Shown: one piece after another, positions 59,261 through 64,000 of the stretch
Numbering within the stretch: the first letter of the stretch is position 1
Layout: the number at the start of each line of letters is the position of its first letter
From: Darksidea phi
Lineage: Eukaryota > Ascomycota > Dothideomycetes > Pleosporales > Lentitheciaceae
Direction: 5' to 3'
Assembly (NCBI GenBank): GCA_030770425.1
Contig: JASJFT010000007.1
Location: 66,245-130,244, forward strand
DNA length: 64,000 nt
Translations under genes and position numbers: made by a program
Notes under the pieces: generated by a model
Databases searched by the model: none
Told to the model about the DNA's origin: nothing
What the model saw: only the letters and a program-made list of their open reading frames with translations

Positions 59261-62200
59261 TTAAAGGTAGTACATCGTCTCCGCGAGAGCAGGGTGAACG
59301 TTTCGGTTCCAATGATCGGCTCCAAATTCATCCGCATAGTCGCCACTTTTCAGAACAGCGTGGAGGTAGGAGCGTCCCCGTTCACAGAGGATATCGGCGT
59401 AGTATGCAGGCGGGCAAATACTGACGGCCCGGGTCGCCCGTGCAAACGTATAACACAGGTTATGCGTCTGCCTGAATTAGTCGTCGCACGCGAGATGGTT
59501 CTGGTAAGGATAATGACTTACAAGGTTCTGAAGCTGATCGGCTCCCAGCTTGTTCTCATCCTTGAGCACGACGTAGTGCGCTGGCTTCGATGTACCCTGT
59601 AACCCTTGATGTGCAAGAAGGAAGAAGTCAAAGAGCTTCTCTCCAGTGACCCCGCGGTCAACTACAGTTCCAGGTTTTGGGTTGCCGGTCTTGCCATCGG
59701 TATCCTTCTCCGTCGTAGGATAGAATCTAGTATGATGGCGCTTGCCCACCACAATAAGTGAGATCTTCGGGTGCTTCTCCACGGCCCCATATAGCTTCTT
59801 AAATGCATCCACGAAGCGAGGATACTCCTCGCGTAGGACAATGGGGTACTGCCCTTCAGACACGCCATCGCGATACACAATGACCTTTGAGGGAAGACGT
59901 CCGTTCTTCCTCTGCCATAGTTTGAAACGTTCAAGGATCATCTCCTCTAGGTCGCTGACCATCTCCTGTCGTCCCTGCTGAGTCCTCATACTGGCGGGGT
60001 ACTGTGAGAAATGGGGATCAGCTGATGCAACCACACCGGCGATACTTGGAGCAGACTCCGAACTACCGGGTGAAGGGTGTGTCACATCAATCCCAAAGAC
60101 AATAGTCGTGGCATCGAGTGGCTTCAGGTCGTTGAGCTCGATGTTATGATTGATTCCGCCCAGCTTTTGGTTAAACTTCATCGCGACATTAGCGAAGTAC
60201 TGCATTTGTCCCTTTTCCTTGGTGAATTTGCTTGCGATGCTGCAAATGGTTGGCACACCGAGGTGCACATCGCACACTGTCTTGATGCTATCGTACAATG
60301 CCGCGTTGTCGTTGGGGAGAAGGACGAACAAGAAGTTGGGCTTTGTCTTGAAGCCGTCCCTCAGCGCTTGGGCGATATCTTTTTTTAGGTTCTTGACATT
60401 TTTGTTTCCGAGATCAGCAGGGTTAACGCCCATGACTAAAGGATACTGTACAGGACCTGGGCTCATGCCATAAGTCTCAAGGGTCTGCCTAAACTGACCC
60501 AAATGTTCCCTGATGTTTGGAACGCCACCATGCACAGTCTCGAAATTACCCGCATTGATGACGAGACAATTCCAAGGACCAAGGGGCTTTGTCTGTCGAA
60601 ATGGTTTCTGGCCGAGCTGACGTGTATCAAGGTTCCATGCCCCGTTCTGAGGTCGGCAGGTCGTCGTGCCCCTATAACGTAGGACCGGCGGTTGCAGAAT
60701 GCGACCATTTACTGTCACAAGTTTGGGACTCACGTTGATTCCGAAGTTGGCTAGATGGTTGTTCAGGCCAGGGTTGATCTTCGTTACCTGCAAGCCATCA
60801 TTGACAATGGATTCGGCGTTCGCGAACGGCCGACGAGCGGCGAACTCGATCATCCTTCGCGTTTGCTCGCCAAGCAAGAGGCGATGAGACAGCTGGCCCC
60901 CTAAAACGGTGCAAAGCTCTACTGGAATCCATTTGGGGTTGTCGCGGGTTCCGTAATTGACTAGTGGAGCCTGGGGAGATTTCAGTACAATCTGGTGAGT
61001 TCTCTTGAAAAATTGCTGGACTGAGATCGTCTCCTGTTGGTTGTTGGTGGTCAAAGTGAACATGACGTTTCCACTGTGCATATTGAACGCGGAAAGGTCA
61101 GTGATCACGTGGACCTTACGCTTGGTCACCGGGCGGTTGTTGACCATCTTGACTTTGCCATTCTTGTCGGTTTCGCGGATGTAATTTGTCTCGAACCTTA
61201 GCTTTCGGACGAAAGCGGCGAGTCGGCGGTACTGCTCAGGGTTCTTAGGAGGGCCGCCACCGGTAACCTCCTTCATTAAGTCAAGGAGAGGTCCTGCCCT
61301 GTAAAAGGCTCCGGTGGCGACGTTAACGTTCACCAGAATCCTATTCACACTTGTCCTAACGCTCGTGAAATAGCCACGGAGGGCTTGGAAACCAGAACCC
61401 AGGTCGGTAACCTGTGTCTGTGGGTGTGTACCAAATGGATAGTACTTGTTTCCTCCGGCGGTCGTGATCTTGGGGTCAGAACTGGGACCGAACCCTAGAA
61501 CGATGTTCAAGGCTTGGATTGTCTCCAACTTCAAGGGATAAGTCGTGCCGGCTTGCTTCAAGTCTTTCAGGAGCTCCTTCACGGACACTGTCCCGAGCTC
61601 TTCCACAATGGCTCTTGAAGTGTTCCTTCTGCGCGCCTGCGCCCTCTGTGTCGTTTCGTCCGCTGTTTCTGCTGGGAGTGGCTCGCCATCCTCAGGGTAC
61701 CACTCAACGTCGTACAAAGCACGTTGCGCACCCAGTTCGATCTTCCTAGCAGAAACAAGGACCTGAGACCAGTCACTCGCCACCGGAACCTTACAAAATG
61801 GTTCACGTTGAAGCAAGAGCTGGATAAGTCTCTTCTTCTTGGGCTTCGGAAGCTCGTTGTCGGGCTGAAAAGAAACTGTGTAGCGACGCAGTTCAGTGTC
61901 GGCTTCGATGCCCTTCAGTTCAAAAAAATTCGTCCAGAGTATGACGGGTGCGCCGAGCTTCCCGTATCCGGGCCTTCGCGGAAGCGAGATGCCGTCGAGA
62001 GACGTTGCAGCAAGAGCGCTGGACAGGTCTTTCGTGATAGCGTCCTCGAATTTCGTGACCTCAGCATCAGGTTGAGGATACTGCCCATTCCTAGACCAAT
62101 ATTTGTTAGCACTTTGCGAGGTGATGCTTTTGAACCAACGTACCCATAGATCTTCGCAGGTTCAAAGCCGCCACGACCACCGCGGAAGCCACCGCCTCTG

Positions 62201-62280
62201 CCTCCACGATCACCACCACGGAATCCACCTCCGCCATCCCCTCTGCCGCGCCCACGGCCGCCACGCCCTCGGTCGGTCAT
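59261..62280 (-). CDS. Argonaute (RNA-silencing slicer, QDE-2-like)
   Basis: Three exons, complement of 62144-62280, 59522-62090 and 59261-59467, encode 970 residues (introns 53 and 54 nt). The N-terminus is an RGG-rich tail ([20 protein letters not shown]). Then come the N domain, linker, a PAZ domain (about 305-470), MID, and PIWI (about 630-950). The catalytic tetrad is present: D714 (FGIDVTHP), E755 (GRQEMV), D787 ([11 protein letters not shown]) and H884 (KPAHYVVL), with E-to-D spacing of 32 as in human Ago2. So the protein should cut target RNA guided by small RNA. The C-terminal exon reads [20 protein letters not shown] and ends in ETMYYL. Without this exon the frame runs into the intron and loses the conserved end. 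Dicer or RdRP genes are not in this window. Confidence 0.95.
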
Positions 62281-63723
62281 TGCGCGTCCCGATGAGGAGC
62301 CGCTATCAGGTTAAAGTGTGGGATAAAGATAATGATAGACTGAATAAGCTAACAATAGGGGCAGGACAATATTAGCTAGTTGCATATGATCCCTCCAGAA
62401 GCAAAGTTGCTTGGACTTGTGAAATAACATGTGCTTGAAAACATGGATACAACGGTAGACACTCCGCCAAAGAAACATGATGGATAGAGACAAAGTCAAT
62501 ACCTTGCGATGATAAAGCTGTATCGTACGCAGGCTGACCTGATTGTTTCCTCCTAACCATGTGGATACGACGAGCTTTAACCACAATATGGATGAAGCGA
62601 AAGCAGACGCACCGATACGAAACTTCTTGTGGAATGAAAGGACTCGCTTACCAGCAACCGATTTCAACGTCCAAAGAGTACACCAAAATGACCGCCCAAA
62701 GGACGGATGCGGGTGCACCTGTTTGAACTCGAAGTATAAAGATGCGTGATAGATAGTATAAACGGCGTGAGAGGCTATGAAGGGCGGGCGAGAAGAAGTG
62801 TGAGGTGGGGGGGAAGGCTAGCTCAAGGCTGCCCTAGGCGTGGTGGCGCCAGAAACGCGGGTTCAGGTAATCACGTGAAACGCGAGACAGGGATACGCGT
62901 GCAATCTGTCAAGGAGGCAGTGTGCAGTGAAAAGTTTCACCCTTGGATATAATGAGATGTAGTGAGGCAAGAAGGGTAGCACAACAGCAATCGACCAGAG
63001 CTTATCGCTACTATATGTACCTTCCCCCCAGCCTCGCTCTAGCTGAGCCGTCCTGTGCACCGCAATGTGAGTATTGTGGGTCTACTCATAGACACGAACG
63101 TATCAACATGCTCTTGGCCGTGTCCCCTCATTCCGGTGTAACCCTTTCTCACATGGAATTGGATGGCACTGCTTGCCCAGCCGTGTGCATCCGTCATTAC
63201 CGCTTGTGACCGCCAATAGAGAGGGGGCGGGTGGAAAGGTGCATGGCGATCGCAACGAGACTCCGCGATTTTCGGGTGGCATGCATGAGACGAAAATGAG
63301 ACGAAAATGAGGTGGCCAAATGTGGATGTAGTCTGACATTCATGTGCCCATTTTTGCGTACGTACATGCTGCGGTACAACTCAACGAATACCCTGCCCGC
63401 CACTCAGCATGAAGTTGAGCCCTGTGCGAAAAAAACCTACCGGCGAAAACGCTCTCGCGGCGCTGTTGGTGTTCGCAGTGCTGCTTATTCTCACATGGCT
63501 TTCTGTACAATAGCAGATACGTCGGACCTGTGGTCCGTAAACCGAATTCAAATTGTTTAGAAGGAGAGAGGTACAGTGGTAATCTGACCAAACACGCCTT
63601 TACGTAGATATCTGGACATCTGGGGCAAAGTCTTGATCTTGGCAACGCTAGCGCCATTCGGGAAACGACATCTCCGCATCATTTTGCTATGACCCTTTCA
63701 ATCGCGACCACACCACACCTGAC
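62281..63723. other. Intergenic: Argonaute promoter and uS7m promoter
   Basis: About 1.4 kb between divergent genes. I see no gene. A direct repeat of GAGACGAAAAT (two copies) lies at about 63,287-63,308. Confidence 0.45.
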
Positions 63724-64000
63724 ATGCCTCCACGGTTGAATATCCTCGGCTTTGCACGAGCCATTCCTCTTCGACCGAAGCCACAGACGCAATGGCTACG
63801 ACCCATCGTCCGGATGGCGCCGCAGATTCGCTCACACTCGGGCTCGAAAGATCCCCCAGCCGCGGACCGTTCAAAACAAGAGAATTCGAAGCCTCTTCCT
63901 CACGTCAGCGAGGAAGCCGCGGCGATGGCAAAGATCATGGGCTCAGAAGGTCCAGACCTCAATCAAGGAACACCAGTTGAGGAGGTAGGACACGCTGGCG
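63724..64000 (+). CDS. RSM7: Mitochondrial small-subunit ribosomal protein uS7 (Rsm7), 5' part
   Basis: An ATG at 63,724 opens a frame that stays open to the window edge; the gene continues beyond it. The N-terminus MPPRLNILGFARAIPLRPKP is basic and acid-free, as in a mitochondrial presequence. The stretch PLPHVSEEAAAMAKIMG, then EGPDLNQGTPVEE, matches my memory of fungal 37S uS7 N-terminal regions before the conserved uS7 domain. A GT donor right after GTTGAGGAG at 63,985 probably starts an intron, so the last 16 bases may be non-coding. The protein would join the mitoribosomal small subunit. Identification rests on a short, poorly conserved part. Confidence 0.6.
   Translation, partial: MPPRLNILGFARAIPLRPKPQTQWLRPIVRMAPQIRSHSGSKDPPAADRSKQENSKPLPHVSEEAAAMAKIMGSEGPDLNQGTPVEEVGHAG

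Overview
The window is nuclear DNA from a filamentous ascomycete (Pezizomycotina). Genes are split by short introns, nearly all 46-60 nt, with fungal GT..CTAAC..AG signals. The gene set (Orm1, Iec3, Alg13, Mer3, Mlp1, Tfa2, Utp14, Argonaute) and one element carrying a RIP-like C-to-T footprint agree with this. A dothideomycete of the Pleosporales type is my best guess, but that is inference.

The window has two parts. Bases 1 to about 14,500 are a gene-poor accessory segment. It holds two intact, paralogous secreted subtilisin-like proteases (4,498-5,914 and 10,992-12,292, both +). Around them are decayed relics: a multicopper oxidase/laccase C-terminus near 0.7-0.96 kb that has lost copper ligands and its frame, and a weaker PhzF-like relic near 1.2-1.4 kb. 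At 12,796-13,989 an insertion of about 1.16 kb, bounded by a 15-bp direct repeat, is strongly depleted of CA/TG and enriched in TA. It contains three 35-bp tandem repeats and the remains of a minus-strand reading frame.

From 14.5 kb to the right edge the window is a dense housekeeping block. In order: GH5 exo-1,3-beta-glucanase (-), NHA1-type Na+/H+ antiporter (-), ORM1 sphingolipid regulator (-), INO80 subunit Iec3 (+), mitoribosomal mS35 (-), ALG13 (+), a PLP aminotransferase (-), V-ATPase subunit a (-), meiotic helicase MER3/HFM1 (-), UDP-galactose transporter (-), nuclear-basket protein MLP1/Tpr (-), TFIIE-beta (+), COQ3 (+), mitoribosomal mL41 (-), UTP14 (+), a weak hypothetical gene (+), vacuolar Ca2+/H+ exchanger (-), an unidentified membrane protein (-), a slicer-competent Argonaute (-), and the 5' end of mitoribosomal uS7 (+), cut by the window edge.

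Several pairs are divergent over short shared promoters (mS35/ALG13 210 bp, mL41/UTP14 239 bp, MLP1/TFA2 400 bp, ORM1/IEC3 590 bp). Themes are mitochondrial translation and ubiquinone (mS35, mL41, uS7, COQ3), ion and pH homeostasis (NHA1, V-ATPase, Ca2+/H+ exchanger), the nucleus and gene expression (Iec3, Mlp1, TFIIE-beta, Utp14), and genome defence or meiosis (Argonaute, Mer3). Exon joins were chosen by splice signals, frame closure and family similarity read by eye. Two introns, one in the glucanase and one in MER3, require GC-AG splicing. No tRNA, rRNA or CRISPR was seen.
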